DNA of 64,000 nucleotides, taken from an uncultured Acidobacteriota bacterium (GTDB lineage Bacteria; Acidobacteriota; UBA6911; RPQK01; JAJDTT01). Under the pieces are notes generated by a model that saw nothing but the letters and a program-made list of their open reading frames with translations, had not been told where the DNA came from and searched no databases. The first letter of the stretch is position 1, and every line of letters begins with the position of its first letter. The position numbers and the translations under genes were made by a program. The stretch covers positions 310,001-374,000 of the forward strand of contig CATOST010000018.1 in the NCBI GenBank assembly GCA_951812665.1, given 5' to 3'. This document shows, piece after piece, positions 47,265 to 56,190 of the stretch.

Positions 47265-47534
47265 TCAGTGGATGGTCGGCTCCATCCCCTCTCCCCAACG
47301 TTTCCTGAGAACTCTCTCGAAACGCGGCATGAGCAACAGGTGGAAGGTGAACTCTTTGTCCGGAAACATGCCCAGGACGGCTCTCTCGGTCCGCCGAACC
47401 ATCTGCCGGGCTTCCGCCAATGTCAACCTGGGGTCCTGGTACAATACGCTGAGCGTCAGATCGACCAGAAAGCGCATGCGCCGGAGTCTCCGGTTCTCCT
47501 CTTGAATCAGATCTTCGCGATCCGAAGTGGACAT
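47265..47534 (-). CDS. Hypothetical 89-residue helical protein
   Basis: I do not recognise the family. The product is almost all helix and strongly charged: EENRRLRRMRFLVDLTLSVL, then TLAEARQMVRRTERAVLGMF, then a C-terminal LMPRFERVLRKRWGEG. No membrane span or cysteine. It starts upstream of dtd and is tightly spaced to it, so it is a real gene by context. Small helical partners of this kind are often of unknown function. Confidence 0.75.
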   Translation of the reverse strand: MSTSDREDLIQEENRRLRRMRFLVDLTLSVLYQDPRLTLAEARQMVRRTERAVLGMFPDKEFTFHLLLMPRFERVLRKRWGEGMEPTIH

Positions 47535-47671
47535 TGCTCCTCAGTGTAACAGCCGGAGGTAAAAGTCTCGCGCCACTTCGGGGAAGGTCGAACCTTGAGA
47601 GATTGCACAAAAAAGATGCAAAATGCAGGAAGTCTTCATTTGACAGCCGCTTGAATCGTGTCTTCACAACG

Positions 47672-47706
47672 TTTTCCACCGGCATTTCCACAAAACCCGT
47701 GGACAA
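47672..47706. promoter_or_regulatory. Cluster of three DnaA-box-like 9-mers
   Basis: TTTTCCACC (47672-47680), ATTTCCACA (47684-47692) and, inverted, TTGTCCACG (47698-47706) each match the DnaA box TTATCCACA at 7 of 9 bases and are regularly spaced. An AT-rich patch lies about 60 bases before them. They lie in the 507-base gap between the unknown gene and the mutase. This is suggestive only; no origin genes (dnaA, dnaN, gidA) are near. Confidence 0.3.
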
Positions 47707-47734
47707 CCCGTTCAGACCGAGGTTTCGGCCCTAG

Positions 47735-47894
47735 CAGTCCGTGGTGAAAGTTCCGCGAGCACCGAGACCGTTCCTGCGCCCGCCGGACCAGGCGTTTCGG
47801 AGGGAGCATCCGGGGAGTATGTGAGCCGATAGCAACGCCGTCCGCGCACGATGCAGGGACGGTCGAATGCCGTGACGACTTTTGCCACGGGGTG
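47735..47894 (+). mobile_element. MITE copy E (160 bp)
   Basis: Starts CAGTCCGTGGTGAAAGTT and ends CCACGGGGTG, slightly decayed. The inner arms are weaker than in copy D. Flanking 4-mers CTAG and CCAG match at three of four. It lies in the same orientation as copy D, so the two bracket dtd and the 89-residue gene. Bases 47895-48041 hold no gene. Confidence 0.85.
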
Positions 47895-48041
47895 CCAGGG
47901 TGCTCACCGGCGGAGTCGTTTGCAACGATGGCAAAAAGGGGTAACTATACGAGACGTCAGGGATCATCGGGGATCGGAGTTGATGGGATTGGTCCATGCA
48001 GCGGAAGCAACGGCTCTGAGAACAGCCGCGGGGGATGGTCC

Positions 48042-49613
48042 GTGACGCGCAGTCGATCAAAAGCCGCATCATCCTCCTTCGGGGCGTCGGACGTGGCCGA
48101 ACTGGACTACCGCCGGGACATTGGCGAGCCTGGTTCGTATCCCTACACCCGGGGCATCTACCCGAACATGTACCGGGGCCGTCTCTGGACCATGCGCCAA
48201 TTCTCGGGCCATGGAAGCGCCGAGGAAACGAATCGCCGGTATCGCTTCCTCTTGGAGCACGGACAGACCGGCCTCTCCGTCGCTTTCGATCTGCCGACCC
48301 TGATGGGTCTGGATTCGGATGATCCCCTGTCGGCAGGTGAAGTCGGAAAATGCGGTGTTGCCGTCGACTCCCTCCGGGACATGGAAGTCCTTTTCGATCG
48401 GATCGATCTGGCGCGGGTGAGTACTTCCATGACCATCAACGCTCCCGCGGCCGTCCTCTTGGCCATGTACGTGGTGGCGGCGGAGAAACAGGGAGTTCCG
48501 GCCCGCCGGGTCCGGGGCACCCTCCAGAACGACATCTTGAAGGAGTACATCGCGCAGAAGGAGTGGATCTACCCTCCCGCTCCGTCCATGCGTCTGGTCG
48601 TGGATTCGATCCAGTTCTGCTTGCAGCAGCTTCCCCGGTACAACAGCATCTCCATCAGCGGGTACCACATTCGCGAAGCCGGCTCCACTGCGGTGCAGGA
48701 ATTGGCCTTCACCCTGCGCGACGGTGTCGAGTACGTGGACTGGTGCGTCCGCCGCGGAATGGCGGTGGATGACTTCGCACCCCGCCTCTCCTTTTTCTTC
48801 AACTCCCACAACAATTTCTTCGAAGAGATCGCCAAGTTCCGGGCTGCCCGAAGGCTCTGGGCGCGTACCATGAGGAACCGTTTTGGAGCCCGGAACGAGC
48901 GCTCCTGGAGGTGCCGGTTCCACACCCAGACCGCCGGTTGCACCTTGACCATGCAGCAGCCGGCCAACAACATCGTTCGGACCACGTTGCAGGCGGTAGC
49001 CGCAGTGTTGGGAGGAACCAATTCTCTTCATACCAATGCCCTGGACGAGGCGTGGGCGCTTCCCACCGAGGAGACGGCCAAGATCGCTCTTCGGACTCAA
49101 CAGGTTCTGGCCCACGAATCTGGTTTGACCGCGAGCGTGGACCCCATGGGCGGGTCCTATTACCTGGAGAATCTGACCTGCCAGGTCGAGGATCAGGCCG
49201 TGGAGTACATGGACAGGATCGACGGGATGGGAGGAATGATCGACGCCATCGAGGCCGGATACCCGCAGCGCGAGATCCAGGAAGCCTCCTATCGGGAGCA
49301 ACGCGCCATCGAGAAGGAGGACCAGTTGGTGGTTGGCGTGAATCGCTTCGTCAGCGACGAGCCGTCCCGGCCGGAGCTTCTCCGAATCGGGCCGGAAGTC
49401 GAGGACGCTCAGGTCAGGAGCCTCCGGGCCCTGAGGCGGGAGCGGAACGAGGTGAGCGTCAGCCGGGCCCTCCGCGACCTCTGCCGGGCCGCCGGGACCG
49501 ACCGGAACCTGATGCCCCAGCTGACTCATGCGGTACGGGAATACGCCACCGTGGGGGAGATCTGTTCCGCCCTGAAGGAGGTCTTCGGGGTCTATCAGGA
49601 ACCCTTGTTCTGA
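48042..49613 (+). CDS. Acyl-CoA mutase large subunit, isobutyryl-CoA mutase type
   Basis: 523 residues from the GTG at 48042, a TIM-barrel B12 mutase large subunit. Homologous to methylmalonyl-CoA mutase: [23 protein letters not shown] and [13 protein letters not shown] align with a constant offset of 35. The catalytic His244 is kept (His209). The two residues that hold the methylmalonyl carboxylate differ: Tyr89 is Phe (Phe54, RQFSGHG) and Arg207 is Gln (Gln172, IAQKEW). Phe plus Gln is the known signature of isobutyryl-CoA mutase (IcmA). An open frame to 47892 is probably not coding. The B12-binding subunit follows 13 bases later. Confidence 0.9.
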   Translation: MTRSRSKAASSSFGASDVAELDYRRDIGEPGSYPYTRGIYPNMYRGRLWTMRQFSGHGSAEETNRRYRFLLEHGQTGLSVAFDLPTLMGLDSDDPLSAGEVGKCGVAVDSLRDMEVLFDRIDLARVSTSMTINAPAAVLLAMYVVAAEKQGVPARRVRGTLQNDILKEYIAQKEWIYPPAPSMRLVVDSIQFCLQQLPRYNSISISGYHIREAGSTAVQELAFTLRDGVEYVDWCVRRGMAVDDFAPRLSFFFNSHNNFFEEIAKFRAARRLWARTMRNRFGARNERSWRCRFHTQTAGCTLTMQQPANNIVRTTLQAVAAVLGGTNSLHTNALDEAWALPTEETAKIALRTQQVLAHESGLTASVDPMGGSYYLENLTCQVEDQAVEYMDRIDGMGGMIDAIEAGYPQREIQEASYREQRAIEKEDQLVVGVNRFVSDEPSRPELLRIGPEVEDAQVRSLRALRRERNEVSVSRALRDLCRAAGTDRNLMPQLTHAVREYATVGEICSALKEVFGVYQEPLF

Positions 49614-49626
49614 GGATTCAGACCGA

Positions 49627-50019
49627 ATGAGCAACCGAAGACTCAGGATCCTCATCGCCAAGCCGGGGCTCGACGGACACGATCGGGGGGCCAAGATCGT
49701 CGCCCGCGCCCTTCGCGATGCCGGTATGGAGGTCATCTATACCGGGTTGCGCCAGACTCCCGAGCAGATCGTGCAGGCCGCCATCCAGGAAGACGTCGAC
49801 GCCATCGGTCTTTCCATCCTCTCGGGTGCTCACGAGCACCTCTTCAACCGGATCATGCAGCTTCTGGCCGACCAGGATGCCTTGGACATCCTGGTCTTCG
49901 GAGGCGGCATCATCCCGGACGAAGACATTCCCGGCCTCAAGGAACTGGGTGTGACCGAGATCTTTCAACCGGGATCCTCTACCCAGGACATCATCCGGTT
50001 TCTGAATCAGGCCGTCTGA
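49627..50019 (+). CDS. B12-binding small subunit of acyl-CoA mutase (IcmB/McmB type)
   Basis: A 130-residue stand-alone cobalamin-binding domain. The lower-ligand motif DxHxxG is present in [22 protein letters not shown] and [11 protein letters not shown] complete the fold. It carries adenosylcobalamin for the large subunit encoded just upstream. Length is like IcmB. The start lies 13 bases after the mutase stop. Confidence 0.95.
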   Translation: MSNRRLRILIAKPGLDGHDRGAKIVARALRDAGMEVIYTGLRQTPEQIVQAAIQEDVDAIGLSILSGAHEHLFNRIMQLLADQDALDILVFGGGIIPDEDIPGLKELGVTEIFQPGSSTQDIIRFLNQAV

Positions 50020-50057
50020 ACCGGGTTCGGCGGGGCGGAAGAATCGGGGAATTCCGG

Positions 50058-51086
50058 TCAGCCGGTTTCACGAAGGAGAGAACGTACCGCCTCCAAAACA
50101 CGGGGGACGGTGATCGACCGGATGCACATGGGCTCCTGGTAGTGAAGACAGTAGTAACCCGGGCAGGGAATGCAGGGAAGGTCGGATCGAATCAAGCGGT
50201 GGCGGGTCCCCCAGGGAGACCAGACCGGGGAGTCGGAAGAACCGAAGATCACCACCAGGGGTTTGCCCAGTGCCGCGGCGATATGGGTCGTGCCCGTGTC
50301 GTTCCCCAGATAGAGGCGGCAGAGCGAGGCCAGGGCGATGAACCGGTCCAGCGGAAACGGCCCCATGAAATGGACCGAGGCCGGAGCGGTTTTCCTGAGA
50401 TCCTCCAGCAGCGGCTCCTCGCCCGGACCCGCCGTGAAGACGATTGCGTGCCCCTCGGCCTCCAGCAGTGCCGCGGTCTCCGCATACCTCCCCGTTTCCC
50501 ATTGCTTGGTGTCGAACGCGGCGCCTGGATGAATCAGGATGAAACCCTCCTCGATGGCGCGCCGGGACAGGAGCGTCCGAACCTGATCCAGGGCGGCGGT
50601 CCCAACCGGGACCTGGAGCGGTGGTAGGGGCTCGATCTCGAATCCAAGATATTTGAGGGGCGAAAGCTGGTGCTCGACGGTGTGGATCGAATCCTTGCCC
50701 CAGAGCTGACGCGAATCCGGAACGGTTCGGTTATAGAAGCGGCGGCTGCGGCTGCTGGCGTAGCCGAGGCGCGCGGCCGCTCCCGAAAGGGCGGTGATGA
50801 GAGCGCTGGTGGTCCCGCCATGGAGGTCGACGGTCAGGTCCGGTGAGAATCTTCGGGCCGCCCGAATGGCCAGGCTCCGGGTCATGAGCTTGGATCGGCC
50901 GCGGGGGATGGTAATGATCCGATCCACGTCGGGGTTGTTTGCCAGCACCTCGTGGAACGGCGCTTCCAGGAGCACGGCGACCCGCGTTCCGGGATGTCGT
51001 TTGAGGACCGTGAGAGCCGGTGTCATCAAGACCGCGTCCCCCAGAGAGCGCAGGCGCACCAGCAGGACGCGGGAACGGCGGGTCAT
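50058..51086 (-). CDS. Glycosyltransferase family 9, heptosyltransferase-like
   Basis: A 342-residue GT9 enzyme, the ADP-heptose:LPS heptosyltransferase type. It starts RVLLVRLRSLGDAVLMTPAL and has ILIHPGAAFDTKQWETGRYA and LGNDTGTTHIAAALGKPLVV. It adds sugar to the LPS core in the cytoplasm. It overlaps the Trm112-like gene by 4 bases, so they form a pair. Acceptor specificity is not readable. Confidence 0.9.
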   Translation of the reverse strand: MTRRSRVLLVRLRSLGDAVLMTPALTVLKRHPGTRVAVLLEAPFHEVLANNPDVDRIITIPRGRSKLMTRSLAIRAARRFSPDLTVDLHGGTTSALITALSGAAARLGYASSRSRRFYNRTVPDSRQLWGKDSIHTVEHQLSPLKYLGFEIEPLPPLQVPVGTAALDQVRTLLSRRAIEEGFILIHPGAAFDTKQWETGRYAETAALLEAEGHAIVFTAGPGEEPLLEDLRKTAPASVHFMGPFPLDRFIALASLCRLYLGNDTGTTHIAAALGKPLVVIFGSSDSPVWSPWGTRHRLIRSDLPCIPCPGYYCLHYQEPMCIRSITVPRVLEAVRSLLRETG

Positions 51087-51289
51087 CCCCCAGCTGGTTC
51101 GGTCGCGGACGGACCTTCCGGCGGATCGATGCTGGCCTCATCGATGAGCATCACCGGGATATCGTCACGGATAGGATAGACTCGGAAACAGGCACCGCAC
51201 CTCAATCCGTTGCCGTCTGCAGTCAGGAGCACCTCGGTCTTACAGACCGGGCAAGCCAGGATCTCCAGCAACTCCGGGTTGATTGCCAT
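51083..51289 (-). CDS. Trm112/YcaR family zinc-ribbon protein
   Basis: 68 residues, one zinc ribbon: LLEILACPVCKTEVLLT and LRCGACFRVYPIRDDIPVML hold the four cysteines. The family includes YcaR and activates methyltransferases; the C-terminal tail is Pro/Glu-rich. It is the first gene of a pair with the heptosyltransferase. Bases 51290-51485 before the methyltransferase hold nothing recognisable. Confidence 0.9.
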   Translation of the reverse strand: MAINPELLEILACPVCKTEVLLTADGNGLRCGACFRVYPIRDDIPVMLIDEASIDPPEGPSATEPAGG

Positions 51290-51485
51290 CGGCCAAGACT
51301 ACCGGCTGGGACTCGCCGGGGTCAATCCGGCTCGGCTGGGGACTCCGCGGTTTCGGCAGTTCTCCCCTGAGGACGGGAATGACCGGGTGAGGCAAACAAC
51401 GGTTGCAACGTGCGAGCGCCGAGAAAGTTCTCCGCTCCGCTAAAGCCCCCCAGCCTCGGGCGGTGCGCTTCCGGAGACCTGGCAG

Positions 51486-52256
51486 ATGAATCGTTATACG
51501 TTCCGTGATACTGACCCTGCTGAAGTGAGACTTGCGCTTCTCGCGAAGGTCTTCGAGCCGGAGATGCGTAGGCTTCTGTCAATGCTCCCGAAGAGACCGG
51601 TTCGGCTTGCCGTAGATCTCGGTTGTGGCCTCGGATTCACTACCCGGCTTCTCATGGACGTCGTGCAACCACTGCGCGTTGTGGGAATGGATATATCCTG
51701 GAGATACGTGCGATCGGCTCGGACCGGATTTCCGGGTCTCGAGTTCGTGGAGCGCGACGTGACCAAGACTCCGTTCCCCATCGAGAGCCCGGACTTCATC
51801 ATTGCGCGGTTCCTGTTGACCCATCTTTCGGATCCTGAGGGCATTCTCGGAGCGTGGGCGAATGAAATGGCTCCCCGGGGTTTGATTGCCGTCGCTGAAG
51901 TGGAATTCATCAAGACCGAACATCCCGTATTCTCGACCTATCTGTCCGTTGTGGAGAGCTTGATCGCCGACAGCGGAGGAAAGCTCTACCTGGGACCGCA
52001 CCTGGCCGCCGCTGATCCCAACAGGTTGCGGCGACTGTCGAGTGAGGTCTACAGGGCGCCGGTATCTACGGGAAACGCCGCGAAAATGTTCTCGCTCAAT
52101 TTGAGCGTCTGGAGGTCAGACCGTTTCGTCGTCGACAATTACGAAACGAGTTTCCTGGATGTCCTCGCCCGCCGACTCGAACAGCTCCAGGCACAGACCT
52201 GCAGGGACCGGATCGAATGGGGGATACGCCATATCGTGTATGAACGTCTCGATTGA
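51486..52256 (+). CDS. SAM-dependent methyltransferase
   Basis: A 256-residue class I methyltransferase. Motif I is AVDLGCGLGFTTRLLMDV; the acidic residue after strand 2 is in VVGMDISWRYV; FIIARFLLTHLSDPEG follows as motif IV/V. The substrate cannot be told. Base composition is less GC-rich than neighbouring genes and no partner is near, so it may have been gained by transfer. The Trm112-like gene is divergent and 196 bases away, which is not enough to link them. Confidence 0.85.
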   Translation: MNRYTFRDTDPAEVRLALLAKVFEPEMRRLLSMLPKRPVRLAVDLGCGLGFTTRLLMDVVQPLRVVGMDISWRYVRSARTGFPGLEFVERDVTKTPFPIESPDFIIARFLLTHLSDPEGILGAWANEMAPRGLIAVAEVEFIKTEHPVFSTYLSVVESLIADSGGKLYLGPHLAAADPNRLRRLSSEVYRAPVSTGNAAKMFSLNLSVWRSDRFVVDNYETSFLDVLARRLEQLQAQTCRDRIEWGIRHIVYERLD

Positions 52257-52342
52257 CGGAAGCACGGCGGTGACGGCGATTGTCACGCGCCGGTGACTTC
52301 ATCGGGTGTGTGCCGATCTATCATGCGACGTGGACGATCCGG

Positions 52343-52906
52343 TCAGCTTCCCAGTTCTGCCGTCACCAGCTTGAGGTGCCGGGCTCCCCGGCTGTGCAGC
52401 CGGCTCTCGAAAAGGTGGATCCGGCGGACCCAAAATGAAACCGGACTCGTCCGGCCCTCTTCCCGGTCGAGGAAGCCCGAGAGCCGCCTCAGATTCCGGG
52501 AGGACTTGAGGCGCAGCAGGGTCAAGTGAGGTCTGAACTTTTTCCCCTCCCGGTCGAATCCCAGCAGTTGCAACTCGAGTTCCAGGAGCTGATGCAGACG
52601 TTCCAGGTCCCCGTCTCCGGCGACACCGGCCCAGACGATACGAGGCCGTTTCCGGCTGGGGAAGGCGCCCAGGCTCCGGACCGCCAGAGGGAAGGGCCGG
52701 ACCTGCCGCGCACAACGGCGTATGGCGTCGCCAAGGCCGGGAACTCGATCCTCCTCGACGTTGCCCAGGAATCGAAGGGTCAGATGAATGGACGAGACCG
52801 GGGCCAACCTGGCGTCCAGATCCAAGGAGCCGAGGGCGGCGGAGACGGAGTTCAGGTGGTTCTTGACTTCCGCCGGGACTTCGACGGCGATGAAGGCGCG
52901 GATCAC
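52343..52906 (-). CDS. thpR: RNA 2',3'-cyclic phosphodiesterase (2H family)
   Basis: 187 residues from the GTG at 52906. Two HxTx motifs are present: SSIHLTLRFLGNV and RPHLTLLRLK, the pair of catalytic histidines of 2H phosphoesterases. The start FIAVEVPAEVK is typical for ThpR (LigT). GTGA overlaps the pncC stop, so it is coupled to it. Confidence 0.93.
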   Translation of the reverse strand: MIRAFIAVEVPAEVKNHLNSVSAALGSLDLDARLAPVSSIHLTLRFLGNVEEDRVPGLGDAIRRCARQVRPFPLAVRSLGAFPSRKRPRIVWAGVAGDGDLERLHQLLELELQLLGFDREGKKFRPHLTLLRLKSSRNLRRLSGFLDREEGRTSPVSFWVRRIHLFESRLHSRGARHLKLVTAELGS

Positions 52907-53433
52907 GTCAAATGCCTTCGGATCCAATCCAGGGCGATACGGCATGCCCGCAACCGGATCGCCTCGCGGTCGCCCTCCAGCAGGAGTTCACGGGCCCGGG
53001 TCTCCACGGAATCGGAAAGGCCGAGATAGACCAGGCCCACAGGCTTTTCGGGACTACCCCCGGAGGGACCTGCGATCCCGGTCACCGAAATGCCCAGGTC
53101 GGCGCCGCTCCAGTTCCGGACCCCCCGGGCCATCTGACATGCGACCGGCTCGCTGACCGCGCCCCATCGATCCAAGGCCGCCGGACTCACCTCCAGATGC
53201 CGGATCTTGAGAGCGTTGCTGTAGCTGATGATTCCGCCCTGGTAGAAATCGGAGCTGCCCGGAAGGTCCGTCAAGAACTTGCCCAGGTAGCCTCCCGTAC
53301 ACGACTCGGCGGTGGCCAGGGTCTTCCCCTGCCCTCTCAGCAAGCGGCCCACCACCGACTCGAGGGGCTCCTCCTCAAGGCTGCGATTCCAGGTCTTCGG
53401 CGCTGATCTCATGTCGTGCCGGGCGTCTGTCAT
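52903..53433 (-). CDS. pncC: CinA C-terminal domain nicotinamide-nucleotide amidase
   Basis: 176 residues. The catalytic region is TLATAESCTGGYLGKFLTD, then SSDFYQGGIISYSNALK and LGISVTGIAGPSGG. It deamidates NMN to NaMN. It is the stand-alone domain, without the N-terminal CinA competence part. It belongs to a minus-strand unit yacG-pgpA-pncC-thpR with short gaps or overlaps. Confidence 0.94.
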   Translation of the reverse strand: MTDARHDMRSAPKTWNRSLEEEPLESVVGRLLRGQGKTLATAESCTGGYLGKFLTDLPGSSDFYQGGIISYSNALKIRHLEVSPAALDRWGAVSEPVACQMARGVRNWSGADLGISVTGIAGPSGGSPEKPVGLVYLGLSDSVETRARELLLEGDREAIRLRACRIALDWIRRHLT

Positions 53434-53437
53434 CCAG

Positions 53438-53911
53438 CTACGATGGAGAAACGAAAGCGTAGACGATCCTCAGCAGCAGACCCGCGTAGAGGCCGGCGAT
53501 CAGGTCGTCACAGACGATACCCATGCCTCCCCGGAGTCGTTCAACTTTCTTGATGGGATAGGGTTTCAGAATGTCGAAGACGCGAAATGCCACGAAGCCC
53601 ATGACCAGGAACGTCCACGAAAATGGAACCCAGAGGAGGCAGAAGATCTGTCCGACGACCTCATCGATGACGACGTGCGAAGGGTCGGACTTGGCCTCCC
53701 GGCGGGCGACGCGTGCCGATGCCCAGATACTGACCGGTAGCAGCAGCACCAGGGCCGCGCCGAGTTGCAGCGTGGCCGAGTCGGAAGCCCGGTGCAGCAG
53801 GGCGACGGCTCCGGCTGTGACCAGCGAGGCGAAGGTCCCGGGGATGTACGGGACGTACCCCAGACCGAGCGCGGTGCCCAGGGCGTTGGCAAGCCGACCG
53901 TTCTCACGCAT
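53438..53911 (-). CDS. pgpA: Phosphatidylglycerophosphatase A
   Basis: 157 residues from the ATG at 53911, preceded by GGAAGAGAAG. Motifs are LGYVPYIPGTFASLV, SHVVIDEVVGQIFCLLWVP, and VERLRGGMGIVCDDLIAGLY, with the acidic residues of the PgpA active site, plus three or four membrane helices. It makes phosphatidylglycerol. It overlaps the yacG stop by 8 bases. Confidence 0.95.
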   Translation of the reverse strand: MRENGRLANALGTALGLGYVPYIPGTFASLVTAGAVALLHRASDSATLQLGAALVLLLPVSIWASARVARREAKSDPSHVVIDEVVGQIFCLLWVPFSWTFLVMGFVAFRVFDILKPYPIKKVERLRGGMGIVCDDLIAGLYAGLLLRIVYAFVSPS

Positions 53912-54077
53912 TCTTCTCTTCCGTGTCCTTCCCGGTCTGCCGGCCGAATCGATATTCCCCACCCAGCCAACGGTCCAGGTCCACGAACCTGCAACGCTCA
54001 CTGCAGAAGGGAAATTCGGGGTCATCCCTTTTCACGTTTTGTTTACAGCTGGGGCACTTGGAGATTTCTCGACTCAT
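53904..54077 (-). CDS. yacG: DNA gyrase inhibitor-type zinc protein YacG
   Basis: A 57-residue protein. It has the four cysteines of YacG in KCPSCK and FCSERCRFVDLDRWLGGEY, which bind zinc, and an acidic/basic tail. In E. coli YacG binds GyrB and inhibits gyrase. The ATGCGTGA overlap with pgpA shows it is translated with it. It lies 49 bases after the transglutaminase-type gene. Confidence 0.88.
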   Translation of the reverse strand: MSREISKCPSCKQNVKRDDPEFPFCSERCRFVDLDRWLGGEYRFGRQTGKDTEEKNA

Positions 54078-54125
54078 GTCCAGGACCTTCCATTCGAACC
54101 TGACCTCCGGCGCGAACCCAAAATC

Positions 54126-56186
54126 TCAGATTCCGCCTGGGCGCCGCAATGAATCCAGGGAAACACGAATTTCCGCCAGTTCGGAAGGACTGGGATTCAG
54201 CCCGCCAAAACGACTCCTATAGTAGATCTCCGTCAGCCTCTGGGGCACCGTGCTCTTCAATGCGCTACTGATTCTCCCTGAAAATTCTCCGGGAGTCTCG
54301 GAACTCTTCCGGACCAGCCCCCGCCCTTCCAAAATCTGAACCAGCTCCAGATAGTAGTCGGGTATCAAGGTGGCCGAACGTCGGGCCCATCTCCTGCCGG
54401 TCCACCTTGTCCGTATCCTCCGCCAGAACCGCGGACCGGTCCGAACCAGGAGCAGTGCCGAAACCAGAATGACCGCTGCCGCGAGTCCCGCCTGTTGCCA
54501 AGTGACTCCCGAGACCCACTCGGACCAGACGGCCAGCGTGCGCCGCCGCGAGCTGTCCCAGCTCTCCTTCCAGGAATCGCCCAACGTCTGGAACAAGCCG
54601 TATTGTTTCAAGTGGTCGAAGGTCACCACATCCAGCCACGCCAGATCGATGGCGTCCAGCAACTCGCGGAGAGCGGCAAGAGCCGGAAGAGAGGCGCCGG
54701 CGGAGACTGCGGGCGTGGCGTCGAACTCGATCCACTCCCGTCCCGGGAAATAGGCTTCGACCCAGCTGTGGGCATCCGAGTGGCGGACCATGAAGTAGCC
54801 GTTCCACCGGTTGTAGTCTCCCCGCTTGAAGCCATTCACCACCCGAGTCGGAATGCGTAATGTTCGCAGCAGGACGGCCTGGGCTGTGGCGAAATACTCG
54901 CAGTGTCCCTCCCGTGACTCGAACAGGAAATCGTAGAGTGGGTCACGGCTGGAGGCTGAGGTGTTTTTGAGAGAGTACTCGTAGTTCTCCTTCAAGAACT
55001 GTTCCACCATAAAGGCTTTGTGGATGGGATCGGTGACTCCTGCGGTAATGCGCCGGGCCAGACGGACGACCTCCGGATCCAACTCGGGGAGCTGCAGATA
55101 GTGTCTCCCTGGAGCTTGGAGGTAGACCGGAACCGGAGCTTGGGAGAGTTTCTGGTTTCGGGTCATCACATCGGAGAAGACGGTGTACGTCCTGACTCCG
55201 ACACCGGCCGTCCTGAAGGACCGGTTCCCGTCCTGGAAAACGTAGGGCCTGTGGAGCCGACCGGAAATCAGAATGATGTCCGGGAGCCCGAACAGCACGC
55301 GGGTCAGCGGCTCCTGGTGGATGGTCTGGCGGATCAGGAACTCCTCCTGCCGGCGCCTGCCGGCCACCAGAAAACCCTGATAGCGATCGTCTCGGGCAAC
55401 CTGCCTGAGGCCGCGGGTACTGGACCACGTCTTTCCGTCGTAGTGATCGAAGGCGATGCCCCTCCACTTCAACTCCGGAGGCATCCGGTGCGGTGGTTTG
55501 TCCACCTTGATTCGCAGCACCACCTCCTCGTTGATGAGGATCTCTCCCATTTCGCCCAGGCTCACTTTCTCGGAGAATCCGCTCAGATGGCCTGAAACGC
55601 GCTTTGGCGGCAACACTCCCAGGGTCCCCCGGGGAATGACCACGAAGATGGGGACGGAAACCACTGCCAGCAGCAGCGTAATGAGAAGGGCGGTCGACAG
55701 ATGCCCGCGCAGTGCGAGGTTGAGCCCGCGATTCTTCTCATAGGGTTCCTTGCTCTCCAGCAACATGAGCACCAGCACGGCCAGGAAAAGGAACACCAGG
55801 ACCGAGACCGGAAATACGACCGAGATGGTGGCAGTGGATGCAATCAGGACGAAGGCGAAGGAGATGAACAGCAGCAGGAGGTAATCGCGCTTGGTTCGGG
55901 CGCTGCAGAGCCTCACCAGACTGACGAGCATGAGCAGATGGGCCGTCGCCGGAATGAACGGGGAAAAAGCCACGGCGTCGACGACGAACAGGGTCAGCAG
56001 GATGCCGAAAACGATGCCTTGAACGGCGCCGTCCAGCCGGATTCGGGGAAGGAATCGAGTCGTGGCCAGGCATGCAAGGTAGCCGAGCAGCATCCCGCCG
56101 CCGATTTCGCCGGACGAGTAGAGTGTCGATACACCCGTCACCTGGAGTCCGTAGCTGGTCAGATGCAGGGCCGTCTTGAACCGCAT
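54126..56186 (-). CDS. TgpA-type transglutaminase-like membrane protein
   Basis: 686 residues. The N-terminal 190 form several membrane helices (DUF3488 part). A periplasmic transglutaminase fold follows at about 395-495 with the triad Cys in REGHCEYFATAQAVLLRTL, His in HSDAHSWVEAYFPG and Asp in WIEFDATPAV. A last helix and a C-terminal DUF4129-like tail close the protein. It lies in the MoxR-DUF58-TgpA cluster, common in bacteria and of unclear function, perhaps linked to cell-envelope stress. Confidence 0.93.
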   Translation of the reverse strand: MRFKTALHLTSYGLQVTGVSTLYSSGEIGGGMLLGYLACLATTRFLPRIRLDGAVQGIVFGILLTLFVVDAVAFSPFIPATAHLLMLVSLVRLCSARTKRDYLLLLFISFAFVLIASTATISVVFPVSVLVFLFLAVLVLMLLESKEPYEKNRGLNLALRGHLSTALLITLLLAVVSVPIFVVIPRGTLGVLPPKRVSGHLSGFSEKVSLGEMGEILINEEVVLRIKVDKPPHRMPPELKWRGIAFDHYDGKTWSSTRGLRQVARDDRYQGFLVAGRRRQEEFLIRQTIHQEPLTRVLFGLPDIILISGRLHRPYVFQDGNRSFRTAGVGVRTYTVFSDVMTRNQKLSQAPVPVYLQAPGRHYLQLPELDPEVVRLARRITAGVTDPIHKAFMVEQFLKENYEYSLKNTSASSRDPLYDFLFESREGHCEYFATAQAVLLRTLRIPTRVVNGFKRGDYNRWNGYFMVRHSDAHSWVEAYFPGREWIEFDATPAVSAGASLPALAALRELLDAIDLAWLDVVTFDHLKQYGLFQTLGDSWKESWDSSRRRTLAVWSEWVSGVTWQQAGLAAAVILVSALLLVRTGPRFWRRIRTRWTGRRWARRSATLIPDYYLELVQILEGRGLVRKSSETPGEFSGRISSALKSTVPQRLTEIYYRSRFGGLNPSPSELAEIRVSLDSLRRPGGI

Positions 56187-56190
56187 TGCG

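Noticed and set aside
47892..48041. N-terminal extension of the mutase large subunit
   Set aside because: The 50 extra codons include part of the MITE end and have no similarity to mutases. The GTG at 48042 gives the normal length and register.
47895..48041. A cobalamin riboswitch before the B12 mutase
   Set aside because: No B12-box-like sequence or matching conserved core was found in the gap.
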